Shown here: positions 13,282-22,332 of the stretch, one piece after another
Layout: each line of letters opens with the position of its first letter
How positions within the stretch are numbered: the stretch's first letter is position 1
Assembly: GCA_036346225.1 (NCBI GenBank)
Contig: JARFIW010001082.1
Span: 3,534,001 to 3,598,000 of the forward strand
DNA length: 64,000 bases
Source: Platerodrilus igneus
Taxonomy: Eukaryota > Arthropoda > Insecta > Coleoptera > Lycidae
Direction of reading: 5' to 3'
Translations under genes and position numbers: made by a program
The notes under the pieces: generated by a model
Told to the model about the DNA's origin: nothing
Databases searched by the model: none
What the model saw: the letters and a program-made list of their open reading frames with translations, nothing else

Positions 13282-13430
13282 CTTGCCCGCGTGCTTGCGC
13301 GCGTGCGTGCGTGCGCGCGTGTGCTTGCGCGCGCGCGTGCGTGCGTGCGTGTGTGGGTGCGTGCGTGCGTGCGTGAGTGAGTGTGTGTGTGTGGGTGTGT
13401 GGGTGTGTGCGTGTGTGCGCGTGCTCCTAA
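13217..13430. repeat. (GT)n grading into GC/GT alternating repeat
   Basis: A pure (TG)n run passes into GCGC, TGCG and TGTG alternation over about 210 bp. Strict purine-pyrimidine alternation over most of its length gives open frames on both strands (for example R/T/H repeats) that are artefacts of the repeat. Confidence 0.95.
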
Positions 13431-13599
13431 CGGATTAAATTCCAAATCGGTGAGTTATCACTGAGCGATTTGTCTGTTTGTATTTGCATGAATTTAAAGC
13501 TATATTGATATTGAAGTAAAAGTAATTTGCATGAGAACTTATTAAGTGTTGAAATTAGTAAGATGATTATTTAATTATAATGAAGATCATTTAACAGTT

Positions 13600-13915
13600 C
13601 TTGGGAGGTTACATTGCGTGTTGTATCTCCTTGTAACCAGGTGATCCCAGTAAAATGTAAATGAATGGTATATACTTAAATTAATAGATGGAGATGAACC
13701 CATTGCGTGTTAATCTATTCCTTTGAGTTCATTGCACTTCTCACTATTAATTTGTTGAACGCATTGCGAGTTGTATCCCTTTGCGTTCGGGCGGTAGTTG
13801 GGGTCGGTTCACTGCGTGTTGTATCTCTTTGAGTCATTGCACGACTCGCTACCCTTATAAGATCTGTTATTTGTTTAGACAATGCGTGTTGTATCCCTTT
13901 GTCTATAAAGTGCCT
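13600..13915 (+). repeat. Degenerate tandem repeat, CATTGCGTGTTGTATC-type
   Basis: Five related copies of a core like CATTGCGTGTTGTATCTCTT begin near 13611, 13702, 13758, 13809 and 13880, separated by diverged spacers containing TTTGAGTTCATTGCAC-like sequence. Spacing is irregular (about 50-90 bp). There is no coding frame across the array. Confidence 0.65.
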
Positions 13916-14786
13916 GAGTATTAATTCTGTTTACCACTGACCTAATTCAAGTAACTGTTCATTTGTATATATTTTAGCTTAACGTGCAATATGTTAGGGC
14001 ATTGTACGCTCATACCATTTTTTTTTTATATAGATACGATGACCACCCACCAAGAAGCCATCCAGATCAACAACCCTCTTCCGGCCGAAAAGTCTGACAT
14101 ACCATATATTTTACTAATTCACTCTGCTACCTTTATACAGTATATTAATTATGAACCAGCATTTCAATATTTTTCCCTACACAAGAAAAACGACAAAGAA
14201 TGTATACCATTGTGTTCCCTTTGAAATCATTAAACAAACATTTTCAGATTGTATGGAAGCTATAGGGCTTAATAATCCGTATTTGCATTATACGATGTAG
14301 TAGAAAGAGATAACGTGTGCATGATGGCTGACAGCTTGAAAGTGTTCTCGTATTTTTTAATCCTGTGGGCTGTGGACGGCTTTGATGTTTTTCATATTTG
14401 TTTTGCAAGAACCTTTCATGAAAGATTGAAAATTCCGGATGCTGGACAATAAATTGTTTTGTAAATTTTTCAAGAAAGTGTTTATTTTAAGATTTGGTTT
14501 GCTTTATTTCCTTCTAAGAAGTTCAAGAACAGGTCATAATAGTCCTTATATTTGTTGCATGACCGTATTACAGTATTGTACGTTATATGTTATCAGAACG
14601 AAATTTAAAGTAGAACAGTGCGTTTGTATTTTCTGTTTAGTGCGTTTGTAAAGAATAACTTGCCACCGTTGGATTACATAGTTTGGACAATTTGTCGTAA
14701 TTTTAATTTGTTTAAAAAGATTGGTTTTTGTTGTGCTTTATTTTAGCAGTTATTACAAAATTATTGAAAAAAGTTTAAACTAGCAA
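13916..14786. other. No recognised gene
   Basis: Contains a 77-codon plus frame (13991-14224) and a 70-codon plus frame (14439-14651) without recognisable motifs. Nothing else is seen. Confidence 0.3.
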
Positions 14787-14906
14787 AGGTATTTAAGTGG
14801 TGCTGAAAAACGTAACATGAGACGTGAAAAAGAACAATCTATTAGAAAATTACAGAAAATTGATGTTTTCTTTAAAAATGCAACTACAGATGGTACCGAG
14901 TTGTAG
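14787..14906 (+). pseudogene. hAT-type transposase N-terminal scrap
   Basis: A plus-strand frame reads RYLSGAEKRNMRREKEQSIR followed by KLQKIDVFFKN before a stop. The S-G-A-x-KR ... KL-x-KIDxFF pattern is familiar from the N-terminal part of hAT-family transposases and their ZMYM1-like relatives. Downstream sequence to about 15360 keeps only scattered, stop-broken pieces. It is a relic, and the family call rests on a short motif. Confidence 0.45.
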
Positions 14907-15369
14907 TGGTATAAGCGTAGTAGTATCGATGTGCATAGTGATAATACTGATATTACAAATTACGTCTTGACAAAAACATTAAAGATGTCCCTGCTCTAAG
15001 AACTAACGATAACTTAGAATTACAATGGGATACCTTTGTAGCAGGGCTTGAGAGTACTGCAATATTAATTGACCGACAGTGACCGAGGACGATACGATCA
15101 AGATTTAGATGACGAGATGAAGGTACAAATTATCCAGTTAGGATCTCATTAGTCAAACGGCTCTTTTCCTAAAGATAGGGTATCAAAAAGAAGTTTTAGT
15201 AACGAGTATTATCAAACTAAAACTAAAACTTCCCAAGCTATTCATAGATTTTGGTTTCTTATTCAGCAATATTAAACACAGTTTATTGTCATTTTGTTGG
15301 CTCTTTTCAGAGAGGGCGAGCAAAAGTATTAATGATGCTTGGTGTAATGGCACCATTAACGATTGGCAA

Positions 15370-15710
15370 GGATAATGTGTGAATTATTTTGAGAGAGATT
15401 GTGAAGATAATTTAGATATGGTATCAATTGGTCTAATAAATGAAGATTTGAGCAAAATAGCTGATTGGATTACTAGGCATGGTCTAGTAATTAATCTTAA
15501 AAAAACCCAATGTATTATTATTAGCTCACCTTATAATAAAGTACTTATACAGAAGAACACCCTTACCGATATAAAATTTATTGACACCGTAATACCTTTT
15601 AGTAGTGTAGTTAGAAACCTAGGTATCCATATCGATGATACTTTATCCTGGATTCCACATGTAAATAAAATTAGTCAGAATTTCTTTTTTACCTTCCATA
15701 AGCTAGCATT
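15370..15710 (+). pseudogene. LINE reverse transcriptase C-terminal part, upstream half
   Basis: The frame includes LSKIADWITRHGLVINLKKT followed by a VRNLGIHIDDTLSWIPHVNK block, the classic region just after the YADD box of CR1/Jockey-like reverse transcriptases. It is open until it runs into the Polinton terminal repeat at 15711. The same coding sequence resumes in frame at about 21828, once one 6-bp target copy is discounted. The LINE copy is truncated at its 5' end near 15370, so it was already a dead fragment when interrupted. Confidence 0.85.
15705..15710. repeat. Target site duplication, left copy (AGCATT)
   Basis: AGCATT abuts the left terminal repeat; the matching copy lies at 21822-21827. 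Taking one copy away restores an in-frame LINE coding sequence. Confidence 0.85.
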
Positions 15711-16911
15711 AGTAGAGCATAATTGGGGCTTTTGTGACCTCATTTCCACCAGAATTCCTCATTTCCACACTCATCTGGACCAAATAGTTTTCTTCGACTG
15801 ACCATTTTCATCTTTCGACATAAATGTAGCTTGTTTGGTATCAATTAATATTAGATTTTTCTCAGCTACCCGAATTTCTAAAAATTTTTTAGATATCATC
15901 ATCCCCCAGGGAGCTACCCTCATTTTAAGATTTCTTACCGCTAACATTCTGAACCAAATAGTTTTCTTCGTCTAACCAATGCATCTTTTGAGATAAACCT
16001 ATCTTGTTTGGTATCAATTAATATTAGATTTTTCTCAGCTACCCGAATCTCTAAGAATTTTTCAGATTGCATCATCTCCCAGAGAGCTACCCCAATTTTA
16101 AGAATTTTTACCGGAAGCGATTTTTGACCGTCCGCAGCCATTGCATCTTTCGAGATAAACCTACCTTGTTTAGTATCAATTAATATTAGAATTTTCTCGG
16201 CTACCCGAATCTTTAGGAATTTCTTAGATTACGCCGTTCCCTAAGGAGCTACCCCCATTTTAAGATTTTTTACCAGCAACGATTTTATGATCGTCCTTAT
16301 AAATTTTTTTAGTCATGCGATACATTAAATTAGCTTAGAATTTTACGCAGAATTCGAATCTGCAAACAGATTTAAAATAGGACCACGCCCTGCAAAGTTA
16401 CACTTTAAAGCTCCCAAATCTCTAAATTTTTTGCTCATTTATGACATGTGCTTTAACCAACACAAATAAATTAAGCACGCAAAAATTTAATAATTTATTT
16501 TATCCGATTTACAGTTTAATAAACTAATTACAATTTTTACAAAGTATAACATTTATCTTCTTCGTTTAACCAAATCCAAGCAGGTTAACCTGTAACAAAA
16601 AAGAGATTAATGTGTTGTTTAAAAAAGACCTATAACAAAAAGAAATTAATGTGCTGTTTAAAAAGATAGGAAACGTGTTTTCGGCCAATAAGGCATATTG
16701 TTGTTAATCTAACAGTATGAGAATAATGTAAAAACATTCCAATGTAATGTGTTTTTAATATATAAATGGAAAGGTCGACTTTTGGCGTAATCATCGCTCC
16801 GAATTACATGTGAAAGCTGTATATAATTTCTTTTTAAAAGTGTATATCTTCTTCAAACAAATACGGTTATTACACGGAAAACCACGCTAAATGCGAGCCA
16901 ATTAATAGCAA
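15711..16911. repeat. Left terminal inverted repeat of the Polinton derivative
   Basis: About 1,200 bp, near-identical in reverse complement to 20620-21821. The inner boundary lies at TTGCTATTAATT (complement at 16899-16911), where the ATPase fragment is cut off. The outer half contains three tandem subrepeats of about 165-170 bp, each with TTGTTTGGTATCAATTAATA (near 15831, 16007 and 16167). High arm identity suggests a recent insertion or arm homogenisation. Confidence 0.9.
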
Positions 16912-16913
16912 CT

Positions 16914-17142
16914 ACATAGACATTTTGGAATCTAAGACCGTTCTCGTGCAAGATCAGAGATATTAAAGCGTTGGTCTTCCCACAACTCGATGGTCCCACG
17001 AATATAGCTCGTATGTTAGACGGGAACAAAGGACCATGTTTACCATCCTCTTTTGCATTAGCAAAGTTATCATAATTCTATATAGGTGTTTTTACTTCTG
17101 GTATAACATCTCTGAATGCATCGTTGAAATTATGTAATTTCT
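16914..17142 (-). pseudogene. Polinton-like packaging ATPase, N-terminal fragment
   Basis: A minus-strand frame, after a stop near 17075, reads KEDGKHGPLFPSNIRAIFVG then PSSCGKTNALISLILHENGL and RFQNVYV. GPSSCGKTN is a Walker A (P-loop) motif, and the surrounding pattern (LLP.N.R.I.VGPS.CGKTN, then H.NGL.F.NVY) matches my recollection of the A32/FtsK-like genome-packaging ATPase of Polintons. It is cut at the junction with the left terminal repeat, so the Walker B region and the rest are missing. It supports the Polinton assignment and is non-functional. Confidence 0.75.
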
Positions 17143-17295
17143 TCACGTTCTGCAACCTTTTACATATCTGCACAACGTTGTTCTAGGTATATTATATTTT
17201 TTACTAGCAGCGTAGAAACTCGAGTCATCCAGGATATCCTCTGCTGCTTTTGTAATAGATTGTTTGGAGCACCACTGATTGCTTGAATGCGACAT
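17143..17295 (-). CDS. Small helix-turn-helix-like ORF (50 aa)
   Basis: The ORF opens with ATG at 17295, about 48 bp downstream of a minus-strand TATATAAGG, and ends with TGA at 17143-17145. The peptide shows ITKAAEDIL, then FYAASKKYNIPRTTLCRYVK, a pattern like the Psq-type helix-turn-helix (alternating A and L, then a YxIPRTTL recognition helix) found at the start of some transposases and DNA-binding proteins. The ATPase fragment follows immediately on the same strand, so this may be the front of a larger, broken gene. The start is supported by its spacing from the TATA box and by a similar layout at 46872 and 53597. Confidence 0.5.
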   Translation of the reverse strand: MSHSSNQWCSKQSITKAAEDILDDSSFYAASKKYNIPRTTLCRYVKGCRT

Positions 17296-17341
17296 CTTTC
17301 GAAAAATGTCTTACTATAACTAAGCTCAACCCAAAACTACT

Positions 17342-17535
17342 TCCTTATATACCAAATTTAATCTTCCTGCTCACATAACCACATGACCATATGACCACAT
17401 GACCATATGACCACAAGACCATATGACCACATGACCATATGACCACATGACCATATGACCACATGACCACATGACCACATGACCATACGACCATATGACC
17501 ATGTTAGGTTAGGTTAGTTGGATTTGTGTGGACTT
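17342..17535 (-). promoter_or_regulatory. Promoter: TATA box with 10-bp tandem repeats upstream
   Basis: On the minus strand TATATAAGG (17343-17351) precedes the 50-aa ORF. Upstream of it lies a tract (17376-17506) of about 13 near-perfect 10-bp units alternating CCATATGA and CCACATGA. Next come CCTAACCTAAC and a block reading AAGTCCACACAAATCCAACT. The order matches the 46.5-46.9 kb and 53.2-53.6 kb regions (see findings). One helical turn per unit would line up binding sites on one face of the DNA. The regulator is unknown. Confidence 0.6.
17376..17506. repeat. 10-bp tandem repeat (CCATATGA/CCACATGA)
   Basis: Tandem decamers with only A/C and G/T exchanges between units. They lie upstream of a minus-strand TATA box. 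Confidence 0.9.
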
Positions 17536-17564
17536 AGATTAGATAAAAGGAAAAATTGATTGGT

Positions 17565-17745
17565 TAGGCTGTTTTTAATGAGTTTTCTCATTAAAAACCC
17601 ATTAGCACTAATTGCTTTTTAATGGGGTTTCTCATTAAAAACCCATTAGCACTAATTGTTTTTTAATGAGTTTTCTCATTAAAACCCCATTAGCACTAAT
17701 AGCTTGGTAATGAGTTTTTCCATTAAAAACCAAGTGTGGACCTAG
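17565..17745. repeat. Three tandem hairpin-forming repeats (~62 bp)
   Basis: Each unit contains TTTTTAATGAG, then a short loop, then CTCATTAAAAA, then CCCATTAGCACTAATT. Three units follow in tandem. A direct copy of TGTGGAC...TTAGATAAAAG flanks the array on both sides (about 17527 and 17734). It sits upstream of the minus-strand promoter, where the 46-kb relative has a different long palindrome. Confidence 0.8.
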
Positions 17746-18640
17746 GTTAGATAAAAGAAAAAATTAATAATTTTTTAATTTAATTAATTTAATTAATTTT
17801 TATAACTATAAACGACTTTACGTTTTACAAAAATAAACTTAAAATGAACTTTTGGTATCATTTCCCCCGTATTTATGTACATAGAGAAAGTATAAGTATA
17901 TATTGTCCTTCCATTAACCCAATTTAAATCAAATTATAGAATGTGTATTCCCGTATATTAACTAGAATTGTGGAAAGTGCTTTTATTAAAATAATAGTCA
18001 GACGTCATCGACAAAACAATGCAAGGCTAATGATCATACATTTCACTAAATTTATTTAGAATATACGTCTTATGTTGAACTACATTTAAAATAGATTATC
18101 GAACCACTTTCTAGCTCACCGTGCAGAATTAATATATGTATTATACCTTTTGGTTTAATCATTTGTATGTGGATTCACTAATTGAAAGTTTTAACAATTC
18201 TAGCTACTAATAAATATTTTTGGAGTTTAACTCTATTATCGAGCTAAATCTAAATAAAAATGCAAAGGTGTTTTGCTGATAGGTTTTTGAATATTAATAC
18301 AATATATACAGGTCTTTGTTGGAACTAATTTTAAAAGACGTGATAAATAATTTCAATTCCCCAGGAAAATTCTATACTAATTTTATAGGTTACACCAGGG
18401 GTTTATCTCAAAAGACAGAGCGATACGGTTTAGAAATAGATTAAAGGTGAATTATATACTGTGCTTGCAAAAGGTTAATCTGCAAATCAGGAAGGGGTCA
18501 TTCGATTTGAAAAAAATTCCGAGGGATTTGAGAACCTGAGGAAAAACACAATAATAATTGAAATCTTACACGACGGTATATTAAAAATACTGCTAAGAGT
18601 AATTTTGTTTAATAATTCTAAAAATGGTGTTGGTGGTTAA
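17746..18640. other. Non-coding spacer inside the Polinton derivative
   Basis: AT-rich. Two parts are related to sequence on the other strand near 43.8-44.5 kb: 17830-17890 (with CCCGTATTTATGTACATAGA) matches around 44470-44520, and 18384-18430 (GGTTTATCTCAAAAGACAGA) matches around 43800-43830. The spacer was therefore part of the ancestral element. Confidence 0.5.
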
Positions 18641-18831
18641 ATACATACAGGTAAAACCCACTATAAAACAATTATACGCGTTACTTTTCCAGTCAAGACT
18701 TGCATATAACGCCAACTAACATAATAAGGAGCTGCGCACGCTCGACCATCGGCATAAAAGGCGAGAGAGCCATGTTCCAGTGCATTAGTCGTCAAAGTAT
18801 CGTCAAGTTTGATTAAAATTATAAGTTAAAG
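18640..18831 (+). promoter_or_regulatory. Promoter of the 275-aa gene
   Basis: GGCATAAAAGGC (18751-18762) is a TATA-like box about 80 bp before the ATG. The region from 18660, with CAATTATACGCGTTACTTTT and GTCAAGACTTGCATAT, is strikingly conserved in the decayed relative (complement of 43072-43260), including the TATA-like position and the 5' leader up to the start codon. Conservation across otherwise diverged copies points to a real promoter. Confidence 0.65.
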
Positions 18832-19659
18832 ATGGATTTTTCTTGTGTTGACGTTACAAGTGATGTGCGAGTACCACAATTAAATGTCACCCAACTAGTT
18901 GGTAAGACAACCTATAGGTTAGGCAAATTTCCCCCAAATTATCACCACCATATAATAGAAGTTGGTTTTGATTTATATGGTGGTCTTCAACCTGCCATCC
19001 AAGTTATTTGCTGTAGTTGTATGTGTGCTGATTCTACGATAACATTCTCTTACTTCGATTGGAAGAAATTGTGTACTTTTCAAGTGGAATTTCAAATTCA
19101 CCAATTTGCTCAAGACTCAAAACAAGTCAGATTAAATGGTTTGACTACTGGAAACGATGTTGTTGACATACAATTGGATCAAGATTTCAAATTGCAGCTG
19201 AGCACAGCCTTTAATAGAAGTATATGGCTGTTGAACAATTTTGAAAAAGAGAATGTATATAATATGGAGATTACGAAAGATGGGAATGTTATTGTGCTAC
19301 CTGCGTACGAGTGCATCAAGCTATTAAATTTGCGAGAATTAATCTGTTTTAAAATGGCTGAGTTAAGGTGTAGAAACTTTCCAGAATTTTACGAAAAATT
19401 TGTTGGTGATATAAAAAAAGTATGTGGAAATACGACGGAGGAAGAAAGGGTTCAAACGTTATTAGAGGGAGAGAGCAGTGCCAGTATTTCTCTGTCTAAT
19501 GATTGCAGCAATTTAAATTACTTGACAGTGTTGGAACTTATTAAATGTTTCCCCATCCAGTACTTAAAAGATGCAACTGCAAGGCAATCGCTTGCGCAAA
19601 TGTTTAGTGATTTGGCTATCCCAGATTCGCCAGACTCTGATTACCACAGCGGTTTATAG
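18832..19659 (+). CDS. Polinton-borne gene of unknown function (275 aa)
   Basis: This is the longest intact frame in the Polinton derivative and one of the longest in the window. The ATG sits about 80 bp after a TATA-like box, and the leader is conserved in the decayed relative, whose start codon has become GTG. No intron is needed. The protein has no obvious membrane segment or signal peptide. Visible features are a histidine run (HHHI, ~38-41), a cysteine cluster CCSCMC (60-65), a strand-rich aromatic middle (~66-160) and a Ser/Asp tail (IPDSPDSDY, ~264-272). I do not recognise the family. It could be a minor virion protein or a host-interaction factor. It is the only apparently functional gene in an element that has lost its replication and packaging genes, so selection or recent spread is plausible. 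Confidence 0.75.
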   Translation: MDFSCVDVTSDVRVPQLNVTQLVGKTTYRLGKFPPNYHHHIIEVGFDLYGGLQPAIQVICCSCMCADSTITFSYFDWKKLCTFQVEFQIHQFAQDSKQVRLNGLTTGNDVVDIQLDQDFKLQLSTAFNRSIWLLNNFEKENVYNMEITKDGNVIVLPAYECIKLLNLRELICFKMAELRCRNFPEFYEKFVGDIKKVCGNTTEEERVQTLLEGESSASISLSNDCSNLNYLTVLELIKCFPIQYLKDATARQSLAQMFSDLAIPDSPDSDYHSGL

Positions 19660-19899
19660 ATGTTATCAATACATGTATGTATTCTATTAAAAACATTATA
19701 TTTTCTTGATAAAGTTTGTTTTTACATATTTGTATCGCCAACATTAGCAAAAATTATTAATAGACGTATTAAACTATCTTGTTTTTATTTTTAGGTTTAA
19801 AGTGGTGTACCCCGCAAATAATAAACACAATATACCGCATGTTAACAAAAAATTGTAGAGAAATTCAAAGACAACTTTAATGTGGGTCTAGTATTATAA
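19660..19899. other. 3' flank of the 275-aa gene, no gene seen
   Basis: AT-rich sequence with no clear AATAAA close to the stop; the first ATAATAAAC is near 19820. Scattered stop-broken sequence may be more of the polymerase gene that becomes recognisable at 19900. Confidence 0.35.
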
Positions 19900-19992
19900 T
19901 TTGTTGGTAGTAAGGCTAAGTCCTACTGTATTGTACGCGATAAGGACACGATTAAAAAGATTAGAGGGATCTCACAAAGTGTAGTTAAGTAA
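19900..19992 (+). pseudogene. DNA polymerase B C-terminal scrap (Polinton-like)
   Basis: The plus-strand frame FVGSKAKSYCIVRDKDTIKR, then IRGISQSVVK and a stop, resembles the conserved FVGLRAK.Y ... KGI.KSVVK region near the C-terminal end of protein-primed DNA polymerase B of Polintons. Only about 30 codons remain, bounded by stops on both sides. It independently supports the Polinton assignment; the identification is by pattern memory only. Confidence 0.6.
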
Positions 19993-20619
19993 AACCGAGG
20001 GTCTTACAACCCATAACGAGCATATATCTCCAAAAGGGGTAGGCATGCAACTACGCAGCAGTGCGTGGGAGAATAAGGATTCTCTCCAATAAGAAATTAA
20101 AGTCATTGGGTAATGGTAGAAATGTTAAACCTATAAAGGCAATTATTAATTGTGGTTTAGTGACCGCGTTTGTGCACTCTTCGAGTGTCTTCGGCAATCT
20201 TCGATTGATTCCAAAGAAAATATTCAAGCCTGCCATTTTCAAAAAATATGGCGTAGAAGTTATTTAAAATTAAATTGCTTTATTAGTAAGTATTCTGTAT
20301 ACAACAAGTTTGGTGTTCCCTTAGTAAAGTGTTTATTTAAAATTTGTATCCTGCAATTATTCATCAATTTCTAATACACAAACATAATTAATAAAAAGTC
20401 CAAGAAAAGAAATTATATACAGGGCGTGGTCCTATTTTAAATCATAACGTTTTTTAGTAATCCGGAAAATATGTACGAGGTCTTAAACGAAACAATGTAA
20501 ACACCAACTTTATACCCAATTAATTAATAAAATCAGTTTGTCGGACGAGGACAACAAAAAGTACAACATTCCTAATAGTACAGCAACTTAATTAAGGTAG
20601 GTCAGTAAGCAATATTAAA
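19993..20619. other. Interior of the Polinton derivative, unassigned
   Basis: Contains overlapping open frames of 63-74 codons on both strands at 20051-20374 with no recognised motif. It lies between the polymerase scrap and the right terminal repeat. Confidence 0.35.
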
Positions 20620-21821
20620 TTGCTATTAATTGGCTCGCATTTAGCGTGGTTTTCCGTGTAATAACCGTATTTGTTTGGAGAAGGTATACACTTTTAAAAA
20701 GAAATTATATACAGCTTTCACATGTAATTCGAAGCGATGATTACGCCAAAAGTCGACGTTCCCATTTATATATTAAAAACACATTACATTGGAATGTTTT
20801 TACATTATTCTCATATTGTTAGATTAACAACAATATGCCTTATTGACCAAAAACACGTTTCCTATCTTTTTAAACAGCACATTAATTTCTTTTTGTTATA
20901 GGTCTTTTTTAAACAACACATTAATCTCTTTTTTGTTACAGGTTAACCTGCTTGGATTTGGTTAAACGAAGAAGATAAATGTTATACTTTGTAAAAATTG
21001 TAATTAGTTTATTAAACTGTAAATCGGATAAAATAAATTATTAAATTTTTGCGTGCTTAATTTATTTGTGTTGGTTAAAGCACATGTCATAAATGAGCAA
21101 AAAATTTAGAGATTTGGGAGCTTTAAAGTGTAACTTTGCAGGGCGTGGTCCTATTTTAAATCTGTTTGCAGATTCGAATTCTGCGTAAAATTCTAAGCTA
21201 ATTTAATGTATCGCATGACTAAAAAAATTTATAAGGACGATCATAAAATCGTTGCTGGTAAAAAATCTTAAAATGGGGGTAGCTCCCTGGGGGACGGCGT
21301 AATCTAAGAAATTCCTAAAGATTCGGGTAGCCGAGAAAATTCTAATATTAATTGATACCAAACAAGGTAGGTTTATCTCGTAAGATGCAATGGCTGCGGA
21401 CGGTCAAAAATCGCTACCGGTAAAAATTCTTAAAATTGGGGTAGCTCTCTGGGGGATGATGCAATCTGAAAAATTCTTAGAGATTCGGGTAGCTGAGAAA
21501 AATCTAATATTAATTGATACCAAACAAGATAGGTTTATCTCAAAAGATGCATTGGTTAGACGAAGAAAACTATTTGGTTCAGAATGTTAGCGGTAAGAAA
21601 TCTTAAAATGAGGGTAGCTCCCTGGGGGATGATGATTTCTTAAAAAAGTTTTAGAAATTCGGGTAGCTGAGAAAAATCTAATATTAATTGATACCAAACA
21701 AGGTACATTTATCTCGAAAGATGAAAATGGTCAGTTGAAGAAAACTATTTGGTCCAGATGAGTGTGGAAATGAGGGATTCTGGTGGAAATGAGGTCACAA
21801 AAGCCCCAATTATGCTCTACT
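20620..21821. repeat. Right terminal inverted repeat of the Polinton derivative
   Basis: Reverse complement of 15711-16911 with few differences. Its three ~165-170-bp subrepeats lie in the outer half (about 21270-21720). Each carries a reading frame similar to IRVAEKNLILIDTKQGRFIS; a 66-codon frame (21390-21590, +) is open here and at 15941-16141 (-) in the other arm, with one residue difference. Confidence 0.9.
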
Positions 21822-21827
21822 AGCATT
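21822..21827. repeat. Target site duplication, right copy (AGCATT)
   Basis: Matches 15705-15710 directly outside the right terminal repeat. Confidence 0.85.
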
Positions 21828-22332
21828 ATTAAAAAATTTTCTTCTCTTCCAAGCTCGCTTACGTTTAGTCAATGCACTTTTAGTTCCAAAAATAGAATAC
21901 GCTGATGTAGTATTTACAGATATGGCTGGGTATCTGCGTAACATACTCCAACGGTTACAGAATGTGGGAATCAGATTTGTTTATAACTTACCCAAATTTG
22001 AACACATTACTCCATACAGGAATGAACAAGGTTGGTTAACCATGGACGACAGACGTAGTATGCATTGCGCTGTATTACTTTACAAAGTGGTAAAAACACA
22101 TACTCCTCAGTACCTACAAACTAATTTTCACCTTTTGTCAGGACAGTTCTCAACAAGATCGACTGATAATGTTCGTTTTACAATTCCAATTCATAGAACT
22201 AATTTCTACAATGACTCATTTACTGTTAAAGCTATTCGACAATGGAATTTGCTTCTGATAGATATTAAAATATCTAATTCAATTAGTATTTTCAAAAATA
22301 AAATTAAACTGTATTTCTTCAACAAGACCTAA
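21828..22332 (+). pseudogene. LINE reverse transcriptase C-terminal part, downstream half
   Basis: Continues the frame interrupted at 15710. Blocks include LRLVNALLVPKIEYADVVFT, then LQRLQNVGIRFVYNLPKFEH with ITPYRNEQGWLTM, then FTVKAIRQWNLL and a lysine-rich end NKIKLYFFNKT before TAA. This is the standard C-terminal domain of CR1/Jockey-group ORF2 proteins. The frame is open from at least 21922 to the stop, so decay since the Polinton insertion is modest. Confidence 0.85.

Larger units (their letters stand above)
15711..21821. mobile_element. Polinton/Maverick deletion derivative, 6,111 bp
   Basis: Terminal inverted repeats of about 1.2 kb (15711-16911 and 20620-21821) begin 5'-AGTAGAGCATAATTGGGGC. 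The element is flanked by a 6-bp direct duplication, AGCATT (15705-15710 and 21822-21827). Known Polintons make 6-bp target duplications and have long inverted repeats starting with AG; full-length ones are roughly 15-20 kb, so this is internally deleted. Inside, on the minus strand, is a P-loop ATPase fragment resembling the Polinton packaging ATPase, and on the plus strand a short piece resembling the C-terminal region of Polinton DNA polymerase B. Integrase, protease and capsid genes are not seen. One 275-codon gene is intact. The element interrupts a LINE reading frame. Confidence 0.85.

Noticed and set aside
13233..13445. Open frames in the GT/GC tract
   Set aside because: Low-complexity reading frames on both strands created by the dinucleotide alternation.
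17376..17506. CRISPR-like array
   Set aside because: Decamer units are contiguous without unique spacers, and the context is animal transposon DNA.
17505..17520. TTAGGTTAGGTTAG stretch resembling insect telomere repeat
   Set aside because: Only about three units, recurring as part of the promoter block at 46.5 and 53.3 kb; not a telomere or interstitial telomere array.
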